A stretch of DNA of 64,000 nt, taken from Comamonas sp. (GTDB lineage: Bacteria > Pseudomonadota > Gammaproteobacteria > Burkholderiales > Burkholderiaceae_C). The position numbers were made by a program, and so were the translations under genes. Shown here piece by piece: positions 1 to 8,959 of this stretch. The stretch is from assembly GCA_028690035.1 (NCBI GenBank), contig JAQVCA010000005.1, forward strand, positions 124,001-188,000, read 5' to 3'. The notes beneath the pieces are model-generated. The model was given only the letters and a program-made list of their open reading frames with translations. It was not told the DNA's origin and ran no database searches. The number at the start of each line of letters is the position of its first letter. Position 1 is the first letter of the stretch.

Positions 1-34
1 GCACCGCCTGAACGCCGTGCTGGCCATGTGGTGA
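1..34 (+). CDS. Possible 3' end of an upstream gene (partial)
   Basis: An open frame runs from the window edge to a TGA at 32-34 and would end in the residues HRLNAVLAMW. It is too short to identify. Its only support is its position just upstream of queA on the same strand, so it may simply be chance. Confidence 0.25.
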   Translation, partial: HRLNAVLAMW

Positions 35-97
35 TTTTTGCGACAATCGCGCCCTTGTTTTTTTCTTGGAACGGGCTTGTCCAGCCCTCAAGCACCC

Positions 98-1183
98 ATG
101 CCTACCCAGCGCTATAGCCTGCATGATTTCGACTTTCACCTACCCCCTGAGCTGATTGCTCAGCACCCGTGCGCCCAGCGCAGCGCCTCGCGCCTGCTCG
201 ACGGGCGCACCAGCCCCCCGGTAGATCGCATCTTTCACCAATTGCCCAGCCTGCTGCAGCCCGGCGACCTGCTCGTCTTCAACGACACCCAGGTGGTCAA
301 GGCGCGCATCTTTGGCGAGAAGGCCAGCGGCGGCAAGCTGGAGCTGCTCATCGAGCGCGTGCTGCCCGGCGGCAACGAGGTCGTGGCGCACATGAAGGTC
401 AGCAAAAAGCCCCAGCCCGGCGCGCGTTTGCACCTGGCCGGTGGCCTGGCCCACGGTGGTTTTGATGCCACGCTGCTGGGGCGCTGGCCCGATGCCAATG
501 GGCCGCTGTTTCGCTTGGCATTGCACGGTGCCCACGGTGAAACGCCCTGGCAGCTGATGCAGCAGTTTGGCCACCTGCCACTGCCGCCCTACATCGAACG
601 CAACCAGAACGCCGAAGAAGACCCGGACGAGCAGGAAGACGCCGAACGCTACCAGACCGTGTTCGCCCGTCACCCCGGTGCCGTCGCCGCCCCCACGGCT
701 GCCCTGCACTTTGATGCCGACGTGCTGGCCAACCTGAAAACCCAAGGCGTAGAGACGGCCAACGTCACGCTGCATGTGGGCGCAGGCACCTTCCAGCCCG
801 TCAAAACCGAAGACCTGAGCCAGCACCAAATGCACAGCGAGTGGTACGACATCCCGCTGACCACCCTGGCCGCACTGGAGCGCTGCCGCCAGCGTGGCGG
901 GCGCATTCTGGCCGTGGGCACCACCAGCGTGCGCACGCTGGAATCGTGGGCCGCCAGCGGCAAGACCACAGGCGACACCAACATCTTCATTACGCCGGGC
1001 TTTGCGTTCCAGGTGGTCGATCTGCTGCTGACCAACTTCCACCTGCCCAAGAGCACGCTGATGATGCTGGTCAGCGCCTTTGCCGGGTACGAGCACATCC
1101 GCGCCCTGTACCAGCACGCCATCGGCCAACAGTACCGCTTCTTCAGCTATGGCGATGCCATGCTGCTGGAGCGTCAGCGCTAA
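98..1183 (+). CDS. queA: S-adenosylmethionine:tRNA ribosyltransferase-isomerase
   Basis: QueA transfers and isomerises the ribosyl group of AdoMet onto preQ1 in the wobble position of tRNA, giving epoxyqueuosine; it is cytosolic. The 361-residue protein has the family N-terminus ([19 protein letters not shown]), the [16 protein letters not shown] stretch and the C-terminal [17 protein letters not shown] block. The ATG at 98 is chosen because homology starts at [11 protein letters not shown]; a longer frame from 38 adds 20 unrelated residues. The length suits the family (about 350). It converges with ung with 33 bases between and no clear terminator. Confidence in function is high. Confidence 0.96.
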   Translation: MPTQRYSLHDFDFHLPPELIAQHPCAQRSASRLLDGRTSPPVDRIFHQLPSLLQPGDLLVFNDTQVVKARIFGEKASGGKLELLIERVLPGGNEVVAHMKVSKKPQPGARLHLAGGLAHGGFDATLLGRWPDANGPLFRLALHGAHGETPWQLMQQFGHLPLPPYIERNQNAEEDPDEQEDAERYQTVFARHPGAVAAPTAALHFDADVLANLKTQGVETANVTLHVGAGTFQPVKTEDLSQHQMHSEWYDIPLTTLAALERCRQRGGRILAVGTTSVRTLESWAASGKTTGDTNIFITPGFAFQVVDLLLTNFHLPKSTLMMLVSAFAGYEHIRALYQHAIGQQYRFFSYGDAMLLERQR

Positions 1184-1216
1184 ACCAGCGATAGCAGCAG
1201 CTCCGCTCCCGCACCA

Positions 1217-1945
1217 TCAGTAGCCGTGCTGCGCGCGAAAAGCGCGCGCGGCGCTGAAGTGGCCGTTGCCGATAAAAGGCACCGGCGGGCGCAGCGCCGA
1301 CAGCGGCGAGGGGTGGTTGCTGGTGAGCACCAAGTGCCCACGATCGCCGGGAATGAGTTTGCGCTTGGCCTGCGCGTGGCTGCCCCAAAGCATGAACACC
1401 GTCGGGCGCCCCTGCTGGGCCACGTGGGTGATGATGGCGTCGGTCAGCACCTCCCAGCCCTTGCCCGCGTGGCTGGCCGGTTGGCCCTCTTCCACCGTCA
1501 GGCAGGTGTTCAAAAGCAGCACACCGTTGTGCGCCCACTTCACCAGCGAGCCACCGGGCTGCGGAAACGGCGGAAACGGCACGCCCAGATCGCGCTGCAT
1601 TTCTTTAAAAATATTTTGCAGCGACGGCGGCAAGCGCACGCCCGGCGCCACAGAAAACGCCAGCCCCTCGGCTTGCCCGCGCCCGTGGTACGGGTCTTGC
1701 CCGAGGATGACCAGGCGCACTGCATCGGCATCGGTCAACTCCAGCGCACGCAGGGGCTGGGGCGGAAAGATCACCGCACCGGCATCCAAGCGCTGCTGCA
1801 AAAATTTTTGCAACGCCTGGCCTGTGGCACTGGCAAAGAAATCATGCACCAGCGGTTGCCAACCTGGGGCCACAGGCCAATCGGCAAGGGTGGCAGAGAG
1901 CAGTTGAGAAGGGATGGGGGCAAAGGCCGGGGCAGAAGCAGGCAT
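1217..1945 (-). CDS. ung: Uracil-DNA glycosylase, family 1
   Basis: Ung removes uracil from DNA, the first step of base-excision repair. The 242-residue protein carries the water-activating motif GQDPYHG at residues 82-88 (catalytic Asp84) and the DNA-intercalating motif HPSPLS near the C-terminus. The ATG at 1945 gives a proline/alanine-rich N-terminus of about 25 residues before the conserved fold. One copy of the dispersed repeat described in this annotation lies directly upstream. It sits at the end of the ancestral trp-ung-queA block of this bacterial group, but the sulfur and cyclase genes now separate it from trpC. Confidence 0.96.
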   Translation of the reverse strand: MPASAPAFAPIPSQLLSATLADWPVAPGWQPLVHDFFASATGQALQKFLQQRLDAGAVIFPPQPLRALELTDADAVRLVILGQDPYHGRGQAEGLAFSVAPGVRLPPSLQNIFKEMQRDLGVPFPPFPQPGGSLVKWAHNGVLLLNTCLTVEEGQPASHAGKGWEVLTDAIITHVAQQGRPTVFMLWGSHAQAKRKLIPGDRGHLVLTSNHPSPLSALRPPVPFIGNGHFSAARAFRAQHGY

Positions 1946-1953
1946 AGAAGTCT

Positions 1954-2009
1954 CTTTTTAATAGCTGGAGACGCCCATTCAGATTGGGCTAAAGCCTGAT
2001 TTTGCTATA
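1954..2009 (+). repeat. Dispersed palindromic repeat, copy 1
   Basis: Lies between ung and the SulP gene. It matches the family pattern: a T run, then AATAGCTG, a GCGCTT-like arm (degenerate here), an AAGCGCTA-like arm, AGGC, and a short T-rich tail (TTTTGCTATAA). It is degenerate in the loop but colinear with the better copies at 45398 and 47485. Confidence 0.6.
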
Positions 2010-2011
2010 AA

Positions 2012-3718
2012 TTATTCCCGCTTGTGCGCCGCGACATCAGCGAACGCCGCATGGGTGCTCAGAAACACTTGGCCCTGCATGCGCCGCCCAAAGTCGGTGC
2101 CTTGCAGACGATCCATCACCGGGCCTTTCACCTCAGAGAGCAGCAGGCGCATGCCGCGCTGGCCCAGGCTGCGCTGCAGCTCACTGAGCACACCCAAAGC
2201 GGTGGTGTCAATCTGGTTGACGGCGGAACACACCAGCAGCACATGGCGCGCATCAGAGTCGGCCTGCACCAGCGCCTCGATGCGGTCTTGCAGCGCGCTG
2301 GCGTTGGCAAAGTACAAGCTCTCGTCCACGCGCACCGCGATCAGGCCGGGCTCGGTGACCACCTGGTGCCGATCGACATTGCGGAAATGCTCGGTGCCCG
2401 GCACGCGCCCCACCACCGCCATGTGCGGGTGGCTGCTGCGCCAGACCAGCGTGCCCAGGGACAGCGCCACGCCCAGCAAAATACCCGCCTCCACGCCCAG
2501 CGCCATCACACCCAAAGCGGTGGCAATCAGCGACAGCGCATCGGCCTTGTCGTAGTGCCAGGCCTCGCGCAGGGTGCCCAGGTCGATGAGGCCGGTCACG
2601 GCGATGATGATGGTGGCCGCCAGCACGGCCTGGGGCAGCGCATGGAACCAGCCGGTGAAGAAGGCCACCACCAGCGCCATCAGCGCGGCAGAAATCACCC
2701 CGGCCAGCGGTGTGTTCGCCCCAGCGGCAAAGTTGACCACCGACCGGGCAAAGCCCCCGGTGACCGGAAACCCGCCCGAGAACGCGCTGGCCAGGTTGGC
2801 CGCACCCAGGCCCAGCAGCTCGCGGTTGGGCTGGATGCGCTGCTGGCGCTTGAGCGCCAGCGACTGCGCCACCGACACGCTCTCGACAAAGCCCACCAGC
2901 GCAATCAGCAGCGCCGGCAGCCACAGCGCCTGGAGCGAGGACAGGTCAAACGCCGGCAGACCCAGGCTGGGCAGACCTTGGGGCACCGCGCCCACCACTG
3001 GCACGCCGTGCGAGCGGTCCAGCCCCCAGGCAGCGACCACGGCGGTGGAAACCATCACCGCCAGCATCGGTGCCAGCTTGGCCGCCATGTCGGCTGCCTT
3101 GGCGGACAAGCCCACCCCCACCAGCAGCTTGGCCAGAAACTTGCGCGCCAACCACAGAAACAGCAGGCTGCCGCCGCCCAACGCCAGCACCGTCAGGTTG
3201 GTGTCCGGCAACGCCTGGGCCAGGGCCAGGAAGGTGTGGAACACGTTCTCGCCCTGGGCCTGGACGCCCAGCAGGTGCTTGAGCTGGCCCACGGCGATCA
3301 GCACCGCCGAGCCGGTGATGAAGCCGCTGATCACCGGATGGCTCAAGAAATGCGCCAGAAAACCAAAGCGCAGCAGGCCAAACCCCAGCAGCATCGCACC
3401 CGACAGCAGCGCCAGCAGCACCGCCAGCTGCACATAGTCGGCAGAGCCGGGCGCCGCCAGCGGCTGCAAGGCACTGGCCGTCATCAGCGACACCACCGCC
3501 ACTGGCCCCACCGCCAGCGTCATGCTGGAGCCCAGCAGCGCATAGGCGACGATGGGCAGCAGACTGGCGTACAGGCCCACTTCGGCCGGAAGACCCGCGA
3601 GCAAAGCATAGGCCAAGCTTTGCGGAATCAGCATCACCGTGACGATCAGCCCCGCCACCGCATCCCCGGCCAGCCAGGAGGCCCGGTAGTTGCGCAGCCA
3701 ATCGGGAATGGGGTTCAT
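2012..3718 (-). CDS. SulP-family anion transporter with C-terminal STAS domain
   Basis: A 568-residue inner-membrane transporter of the SulP/SLC26 family (sulfate, bicarbonate or related anions). It begins MNPIPDWLRNYRASWLAGD and has the family signature region AGLIVTVMLIPQSLAYALLAGLPAEVGLYASLLP at about residues 22-55, then 10-12 hydrophobic segments to about residue 425. The cytosolic STAS domain follows, with DALSL-type linker and the IDTTALGVLSEL core. The ATG at 3718 fits homology better than the frame start at 3802, which overlaps the next gene. It is the last of three same-strand genes starting with two YeeE-type proteins, so sulfite, thiosulfate or sulfate traffic linked to sulfide detoxification is inferred. 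Substrate is not certain. Confidence 0.88.
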   Translation of the reverse strand: MNPIPDWLRNYRASWLAGDAVAGLIVTVMLIPQSLAYALLAGLPAEVGLYASLLPIVAYALLGSSMTLAVGPVAVVSLMTASALQPLAAPGSADYVQLAVLLALLSGAMLLGFGLLRFGFLAHFLSHPVISGFITGSAVLIAVGQLKHLLGVQAQGENVFHTFLALAQALPDTNLTVLALGGGSLLFLWLARKFLAKLLVGVGLSAKAADMAAKLAPMLAVMVSTAVVAAWGLDRSHGVPVVGAVPQGLPSLGLPAFDLSSLQALWLPALLIALVGFVESVSVAQSLALKRQQRIQPNRELLGLGAANLASAFSGGFPVTGGFARSVVNFAAGANTPLAGVISAALMALVVAFFTGWFHALPQAVLAATIIIAVTGLIDLGTLREAWHYDKADALSLIATALGVMALGVEAGILLGVALSLGTLVWRSSHPHMAVVGRVPGTEHFRNVDRHQVVTEPGLIAVRVDESLYFANASALQDRIEALVQADSDARHVLLVCSAVNQIDTTALGVLSELQRSLGQRGMRLLLSEVKGPVMDRLQGTDFGRRMQGQVFLSTHAAFADVAAHKRE

Positions 3719-3764
3719 ATCGCGGGCCTTGCGTGCCGTTGCAGTGCGAAGCGACCGATCCAGC

Positions 3765-4193
3765 TCAGGCCGCAGCCGCGCGGCGCGCTTCGAGCCACTC
3801 AAAAATCGCCATGCCGGCGATCATTGCCACCACAAACACGATGGCTTTGGGCTGACCCGCACCAGCCGACACGATGGCCGGGCCGGGGCAAAAACCGGCC
3901 ACCCCCCAGCCGGCACCAAACATCAGGCTGCCCACCACCAGGCGCTTGTCGATGTGGCGCGCGGTGGGCAGGTGCATCGCGCCGCCCAGAAAAGCTGTGG
4001 TGCGCTTACGTGCCACAAAAAAGGCACCCATGCCGACCAAGATTGCACCGCCCATCACAAAGGCCAGTGAGGGATCCCAGGCGCCCGCCAGATCCAAAAA
4101 GCCTTTGACTTTGGCCGGGTCGGTCATGCCAGCCACGATGAGGCCGATGCCAAACAGCAGGCCGACCACAAATTCCATCAAACGGTGTGCCAT
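3765..4193 (-). CDS. YeeE/YedE-type sulfur transport half-protein (second of pair, DUF6691-like)
   Basis: A 142-residue membrane protein with four predicted helices; typical motifs are GLLFGIGLIVAGMTDPAKV near the N-terminus and GAGWGVAGFCPGPAIV near residue 100, with the conserved Cys of the YeeE family in CPGP. YeeE/YedE proteins move thiosulfate or related sulfur species across the inner membrane. The ATG at 4193 starts MAHRLMEFVVG; the longer frame to 4496 reads out of frame through the neighbour and is rejected. The gene follows its partner half after 29 bases, so the two probably form one transporter. Confidence 0.85.
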   Translation of the reverse strand: MAHRLMEFVVGLLFGIGLIVAGMTDPAKVKGFLDLAGAWDPSLAFVMGGAILVGMGAFFVARKRTTAFLGGAMHLPTARHIDKRLVVGSLMFGAGWGVAGFCPGPAIVSAGAGQPKAIVFVVAMIAGMAIFEWLEARRAAAA

Positions 4194-4222
4194 GAATGGC
4201 TCCTTCACTTGCAACAACCCGC

Positions 4223-4654
4223 TCACGCCAAGGCGTGGCGCAGCACAAAAACGGTGAGAAAACCCGCCGCCATGAAGGACAGCGTAGCCACCAGCGAACG
4301 CGGCGACAGGCGCGACAAGCCGCACACGCCGTGGCCGCTGGTGCAACCCGAGCCGTAGCGGGTGCCAATGCCCACCAGCAGCCCGGCAACGATCACCATG
4401 GCCCAGCTGGCGTCGATGGTGGCCTGCATCGGGCCGACGAACGCCACATACAGGCTGGGCGCCACCAGCATACCCAGCAGAAAAGAAAGGCGCCACAGCA
4501 CATCGCCCGCCTTGGGCCGCAGCAGCCCCCCGACGATGCCGCTGATGCCCAGCACGCGCCCGTTGAACAAGATGAACAGCGCCGAGGCCAGCCCCAGCAC
4601 GATGCCGCCGGCCAGCGCCATCCAGGGGGTGAAGTTATTCCAATCGATCGTCAT
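4223..4654 (-). CDS. YeeE/YedE-type sulfur transport half-protein (first of pair)
   Basis: A 143-residue protein with four hydrophobic segments. It carries the family motif GTRYGSGCTSGHGVCGLSRLS near residues 97-115, with two cysteines in the CTSGHGVCG loop that is thought to bind the sulfur substrate. The ATG at 4654 (MTIDWNNFTPW) has an AAGGG upstream; a TTG at 4663 is possible. It is the first gene of the leftward sulfur operon (two YeeE halves, then SulP), and its 5' end faces the persulfide dioxygenase gene across a shared AT-rich operator-like region. Confidence 0.85.
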   Translation of the reverse strand: MTIDWNNFTPWMALAGGIVLGLASALFILFNGRVLGISGIVGGLLRPKAGDVLWRLSFLLGMLVAPSLYVAFVGPMQATIDASWAMVIVAGLLVGIGTRYGSGCTSGHGVCGLSRLSPRSLVATLSFMAAGFLTVFVLRHALA

Positions 4655-4754
4655 GCTGTGCAAGCCCTTTCTATACAGAATGCTCCAGACCGCACCGCCA
4701 TCGTGGCCCAGACGGCCAGACGGTCGATACAGTTGACGTGGTGCATACTGGAAA

Positions 4755-4776
4755 TTATATATTGATTGATATATTA
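4755..4776. promoter_or_regulatory. AT-rich palindrome, candidate BigR/SqrR-type operator
   Basis: A 22-base imperfect inverted repeat of the form TTATATAT, centre of 6, ATATATTA lies in the divergent region between the YeeE-type operon and the persulfide dioxygenase gene. It is strikingly AT-rich in a 65% GC genome. In Xylella and Agrobacterium the ArsR-type persulfide sensor BigR represses a comparable blh/YeeE operon from an AT-rich palindrome. No bigR gene is in this window, so the regulator is inferred. Confidence 0.55.
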
Positions 4777-4819
4777 TTAAAAAGTATTTTGATTAAACCA
4801 ACTGCTGATGGAGCCCGCC

Positions 4820-5680
4820 ATGTCCCCCCAAGTGCAAGCCTTCTTTGATCCAGCCACCTGGACGGTGTCCTACGTGGTGTTCGATACGCCCGGTGGTCAC
4901 TGCGCGCTGGTGGACTCGGTGCTCGATTACGACCCCAAATCGGGGCGTACGCGCACCACCTCGGCAGACCAGCTGATCGCCTTTGTGCGCGCGCAGCACC
5001 TGACAGTGGACTGGATTTTGGAAACCCACGCCCATGCCGATCACCTCTCCGCTGCGCCGTATCTGCGCAAACACCTGGGCGGCAAGGTGACGATTGGCAG
5101 CCAAATCACCCAGGTGCAGAACGTGTTCAAGGGCATCTTTCACTTGGAGCCTGAATTTGCCACCGATGGCCGTCAGTTTGACCACCTGCTCCAAGATGGC
5201 GAGACCTTTGCCATCGGCCAGCTCCAGGCGCAGGCCCTGTCGGTGCCTGGCCACACCCCGGCCTGCCTGGCCTACCAGGTGGGCGATGCGGTGTTCGTGG
5301 GCGACACGCTGTTCATGCCCGACGTGGGCACGGCCCGCTGCGACTTTCCCGGCGGCAACGCGCACACGCTCTACCAGTCGATACGCAAGCTGTTGAGCCT
5401 GCCGCCAGAAACACGGCTGTTCATGTGCCACGACTACCCCCCCGCAGGCCGCGAGGTGCAATGGGAAACCACGGTGGCCGACCAGCGCGCGCGCAACATC
5501 CATGTGCATGACGGTGTGAGCGAAGCAGACTTTGTCGCCATGCGCACCCAGCGCGATGCAACACTGGAGATGCCGGTACTGATCCTGCCCTCGGTGCAGG
5601 TCAACATCCGTGCGGGCGAGTTGCCACCGCCGGAAGCCAATGGCCTGAGCTACCTCAAGATCCCGCTGAACGCGCTGTGA
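4820..5680 (+). CDS. blh: Blh-type persulfide dioxygenase (metallo-beta-lactamase fold)
   Basis: A 286-residue MBL-fold non-heme iron enzyme, expected to oxidise glutathione persulfide to sulfite during sulfide detoxification. It has the metal motif HAHADH at residues 70-75, a second ligand region PGHTPACLAY, the GDTLFMPDVGTARCDFPGG block and FMCHDYPP, which group it with the Blh/ETHE1-like branch. The ATG at 4820 has GGAG six bases upstream; the ATG at 4808 lacks a ribosome site. It is divergent from YeeE-SulP genes, and the arrangement resembles the bigR operon, so sulfite made here may be exported by the neighbours (inference). Confidence 0.85.
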   Translation: MSPQVQAFFDPATWTVSYVVFDTPGGHCALVDSVLDYDPKSGRTRTTSADQLIAFVRAQHLTVDWILETHAHADHLSAAPYLRKHLGGKVTIGSQITQVQNVFKGIFHLEPEFATDGRQFDHLLQDGETFAIGQLQAQALSVPGHTPACLAYQVGDAVFVGDTLFMPDVGTARCDFPGGNAHTLYQSIRKLLSLPPETRLFMCHDYPPAGREVQWETTVADQRARNIHVHDGVSEADFVAMRTQRDATLEMPVLILPSVQVNIRAGELPPPEANGLSYLKIPLNAL

Positions 5681-5695
5681 CCCAAGGCTCAGCGA

Positions 5696-8011
5696 TCAGC
5701 TTTCCATAGCAGATGCTGGCCCTGCATACACCCGGTTGCGCCCCGCCTCCTTGGCCGCGTACAGGTGCGCATCGGCCTGGGCCAGCAGCTGCGTGGCCTG
5801 CTGGGCATCGTCGGGCACCTGCACGGCCACGCCGATGCTGATGCTGATCTCTTTGCCCGGCCCTTTGGCAGCCACATGCGGCAGGTGCAGGTTGCGCACG
5901 GCCTGCAGCATCTGTTGCGCTTTGTCCTGCGCGCCCGCCTGCGTGCACTCGGGCAGCAGGCAGACGAACTCTTCACCACCGTAGCGCGCCACCAGATCGT
6001 AGGAGCGGCCCATTGCTCCGCGCAGTGCCTGCGCCACCGCGCGCAGGCACTGATCGCCCTGCTGGTGGCCATAGTGGTCGTTGTACTGTTTGAAGTAATC
6101 GATATCGATCATCAGCACCGCCAGCGGCTGCTGGCTGCGGCGGCAGCGCAGCCATTCGCTGTGCAGGCGCTGGTCGAACTGGCGCCGGTTGGGCAGACCC
6201 GTGAGTGCATCGACAAAGGCCATCTGCTCCAGCATGTCGCTGTAGGCCTGCTCGGCGGTGCGGTCCACAAAGGTGACCAGCAGGTTGCTGCCAAACTGCA
6301 GCCCGCCAATGGCCGCCAGCATGACCTCCCCCGTACTGGTGGTGATGCGGTACTCGACGCTGGGGATGTAGCCATCGTGCGTGGCAGCATGCGCCAGCGC
6401 CTGACGCCACTCGCGCCCCACCTGGCGGCGGTAGTCGGGGTCGGGGTAGGCGCGTTCGGCCCATGCATCCATGGTGGGCACCTCGGTCTCGGTATAACCA
6501 AAGTAGTCCAGAAAACGCTGGTTGCGAAAGTACAAGCGCCGCTGGGCATCGACCATGCACAGCCCCACCGGCATGGCGTGCAGCAGATGCTGCAGCATGG
6601 ACTGCGCCTCTTGCAGCGCAATCGCCTGACGCTTGAGCTCGGTCAGGTCGGTATTGGTGCCCACCACGCGCACTGCATGGCCCTGTGCTTCGCGCTCCAT
6701 CACGCGGCCCTTGCCGTGGGTCCAGCGGTAGCTGCCATCCTTGGCGCGCAGGCGGTGCGTGCATTCAAAATCGTCGGTATGCCCTTGCAGGCAGGCCTGC
6801 CAGGCGGCCTCGACCTGGGGCCAGTCGTCGGGGTGGACGCGCTGCACCCACTCCTGCACGTTGGTGCCGATGTCGGCGTCCTCATAGCCCAGCAGCGCCT
6901 TCCATGCCGTGGAAAAGTACACATGCCCCGTGCGTGGGTTGCAATCCCACACCCCCTGGCCGGTGGCCACCAGAACGGCGTGCCACAAATCGTCCAGCGC
7001 CTGGTCTTTGGCCTGCAGGGATTTTTCCTGGCGGCGCAGGTGCTGCTGCATCAGACGCAGGCCCAGTGCCACTCCGATCCCCACCACGACATACAGCGCC
7101 AGCGCCCCCAGCGCCACGGCATGCCAGGCGGCGAACACCGCTGGCAAAGAGCGCCCCACCGCCACCACCAAAGGCAATTGCAGCCCCAGCTGGGACAGTT
7201 GCACCCGCTGCAAGGCCACCATGCTGGGCGCCTGCCCGGCGGCCCAGCTGCCTTGCAACACCGACTGGGGCTCGCCCAGCGCCTGAAATTGTGCAAACAG
7301 CTGCTGCGGCGCTGCAGTGGGCAAGGCCACCCCGGGCCCCACCATACCCGTCTGGTTTTCCCAGACAAAGCCTTGGCCATCGGCGTGGATCAGCATGGCG
7401 TACATATCGGGCGCGTACACCACCGAGCGCAGCAGCGTGGCAAAGTCTTCGGGGTAGAGCGACATGGCGATGGCGCCAGCAAAAGAGCCATCGGCCCCCA
7501 GCACTGGCCGCACCACGGGCAACATCCACAGGCCAGGCTCGGTCTCCGCGGGCGCACCCACCAGCAACCGATCGCGCTGGCACTGCTGGCGCGCGAGTTG
7601 AAAGTAGGCGTGCTCACTCCAGTCGCGCCCCAGCTGCTGCGCGTAGCTGCTGGCGCGCACCTGCCCATGTGCATCGAGCCAGACGATGGAGGCCACCCCC
7701 ACCATGGCATCGGCAAACGTCTGCACGCGCTCTTGCATATAGCCCGCGCCGTAGCTGCCCACCGTATTGGCCAGGGACACCGCTTGCAGCAGGCTGGACA
7801 GCGCCTGATCCACCACCTGCAGCTGGCGCGCCAGGTTGTCATGGATCACCGCCGCCTGGTGTGCCAGACGCTGACGCTCTTGGCGCTCGGTGCTGGCATG
7901 CTTGGTCCACAGCCCCACGGCCAGCACCACGCCCACGCACAGCCATGCCCAAGCCAGCCACCACCATTCACGGCGGTAGCGGTCGGTGGGGGGCAGAAAA
8001 AGGTGCAGCAC
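5696..8011 (-). CDS. Sensor diguanylate cyclase (periplasmic Cache-like, two PAS, GGDEF)
   Basis: A 771-residue membrane-anchored enzyme expected to make cyclic di-GMP. Order: a tryptophan-rich transmembrane helix at about 15-36, a periplasmic Cache-like sensor region to about 285, a second helix (about 288-312), a PAS_3-type domain near 345-455 (WDCNPRTGHVYFSTAWKALLGY), a second PAS near 470-585, and a GGDEF domain. The active site is GGEEF at 678-682 with an inhibitory I-site RSYD at 669-672, so product inhibition is expected. There is no EAL domain. The start is a GTG at 8011 with a weak ribosome site. It converges with blh and follows trpC, with no evident metabolic link. Confidence 0.88.
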   Translation of the reverse strand: MLHLFLPPTDRYRREWWWLAWAWLCVGVVLAVGLWTKHASTERQERQRLAHQAAVIHDNLARQLQVVDQALSSLLQAVSLANTVGSYGAGYMQERVQTFADAMVGVASIVWLDAHGQVRASSYAQQLGRDWSEHAYFQLARQQCQRDRLLVGAPAETEPGLWMLPVVRPVLGADGSFAGAIAMSLYPEDFATLLRSVVYAPDMYAMLIHADGQGFVWENQTGMVGPGVALPTAAPQQLFAQFQALGEPQSVLQGSWAAGQAPSMVALQRVQLSQLGLQLPLVVAVGRSLPAVFAAWHAVALGALALYVVVGIGVALGLRLMQQHLRRQEKSLQAKDQALDDLWHAVLVATGQGVWDCNPRTGHVYFSTAWKALLGYEDADIGTNVQEWVQRVHPDDWPQVEAAWQACLQGHTDDFECTHRLRAKDGSYRWTHGKGRVMEREAQGHAVRVVGTNTDLTELKRQAIALQEAQSMLQHLLHAMPVGLCMVDAQRRLYFRNQRFLDYFGYTETEVPTMDAWAERAYPDPDYRRQVGREWRQALAHAATHDGYIPSVEYRITTSTGEVMLAAIGGLQFGSNLLVTFVDRTAEQAYSDMLEQMAFVDALTGLPNRRQFDQRLHSEWLRCRRSQQPLAVLMIDIDYFKQYNDHYGHQQGDQCLRAVAQALRGAMGRSYDLVARYGGEEFVCLLPECTQAGAQDKAQQMLQAVRNLHLPHVAAKGPGKEISISIGVAVQVPDDAQQATQLLAQADAHLYAAKEAGRNRVYAGPASAMES

Positions 8012-8096
8012 AGCAGCCAGTATTTACAGAAAGCAACAAATCCAGCGATTCTAGAAAGGAAACACCCCTGCAGGGCGCTGCCATGCCAACGAACGC

Positions 8097-8903
8097 TTAG
8101 GCGGTAAACAACTCGGCCAATGCCAAGCCCGGATCGGGCGCGCGCATGAAGGCTTCACCCACCAAGAAGCTGTGCACGCCCGCCTGGCGCAGGGTCTGCA
8201 CATCGGCGGGGGTGAGGATGCCCGACTCGGTCACCAAGATGCGGTCGTCGGGCACCTGCTGTTTCAACTGCAGCGTGGTCTGGATATCCACTTCAAAGGT
8301 GCGCAGGTTGCGGTTGTTGATGCCCACCAGCGGGGTTTTCAGCTGCAGCGCCCGCTCCAGCTCGGCGCCGTCGTGCACCTCAACCAGCACGGCCATGTCC
8401 AGGCTGCGGGCGATCTGCTCCATCTCGGCCAACTGGGCATCGTCCAGACAGGCGGCAATCAAGAGCACGCAATCGGCGCCCATGGCGCGCGACTCGTAAA
8501 TCTGGTACGGATCGACCATGAAATCCTTGCGCAGCACCGGCAGCGGGCAGCTGGCGCGCGCCTGCTTGAGGTAGTCGGGCTGGCCCTGAAAGAACTGGCG
8601 ATCGGTCAGCACCGACAGGCAGGCTGCGCTGACCTTGCCATTGCCCTCGGTGTAGCTTTGCGCGATGTCGGCAGGGATGAACTCGCCCTTGCGGATCACG
8701 CCCTTGCTCGGGCTGGCCTTCTTGATCTCGGCAATCACCGCCGCCTGGCCCTGGGCCAGCTTGGCGCGCACAGCGCCCAGAAAGTCGCGCGTCAGCACGC
8801 GGCTTTCGGCATCGCGGCGCATTTCGGCCAGGGGCACGCGCTTGTGCGCGGCGGCCACTTCTTCGCGCTTGACGGCGCAGATTTTTTCCAGAATGTCGCT
8901 CAT
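8097..8903 (-). CDS. trpC: Indole-3-glycerol phosphate synthase
   Basis: TrpC closes the indole ring: CdRP to indole-3-glycerol phosphate. The 268-residue (beta/alpha)8 protein begins [21 protein letters not shown] and shows the hallmark motifs [46 protein letters not shown] and ESGI, covering the catalytic Lys and Glu residues. It is the monofunctional form with no fused TrpF. ATG at 8903 has AAGGAAA upstream. The frame that extends to 9560 runs through trpD in another register and is ignored. It is the last gene of the leftward trp block, 56 bases after trpD. Confidence 0.97.
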   Translation of the reverse strand: MSDILEKICAVKREEVAAAHKRVPLAEMRRDAESRVLTRDFLGAVRAKLAQGQAAVIAEIKKASPSKGVIRKGEFIPADIAQSYTEGNGKVSAACLSVLTDRQFFQGQPDYLKQARASCPLPVLRKDFMVDPYQIYESRAMGADCVLLIAACLDDAQLAEMEQIARSLDMAVLVEVHDGAELERALQLKTPLVGINNRNLRTFEVDIQTTLQLKQQVPDDRILVTESGILTPADVQTLRQAGVHSFLVGEAFMRAPDPGLALAELFTA

Positions 8904-8959
8904 GGTTGTTTCCTTATCACCTACCAAGGTACTCAGCACTGGGCACTGGGCACCAGGCA

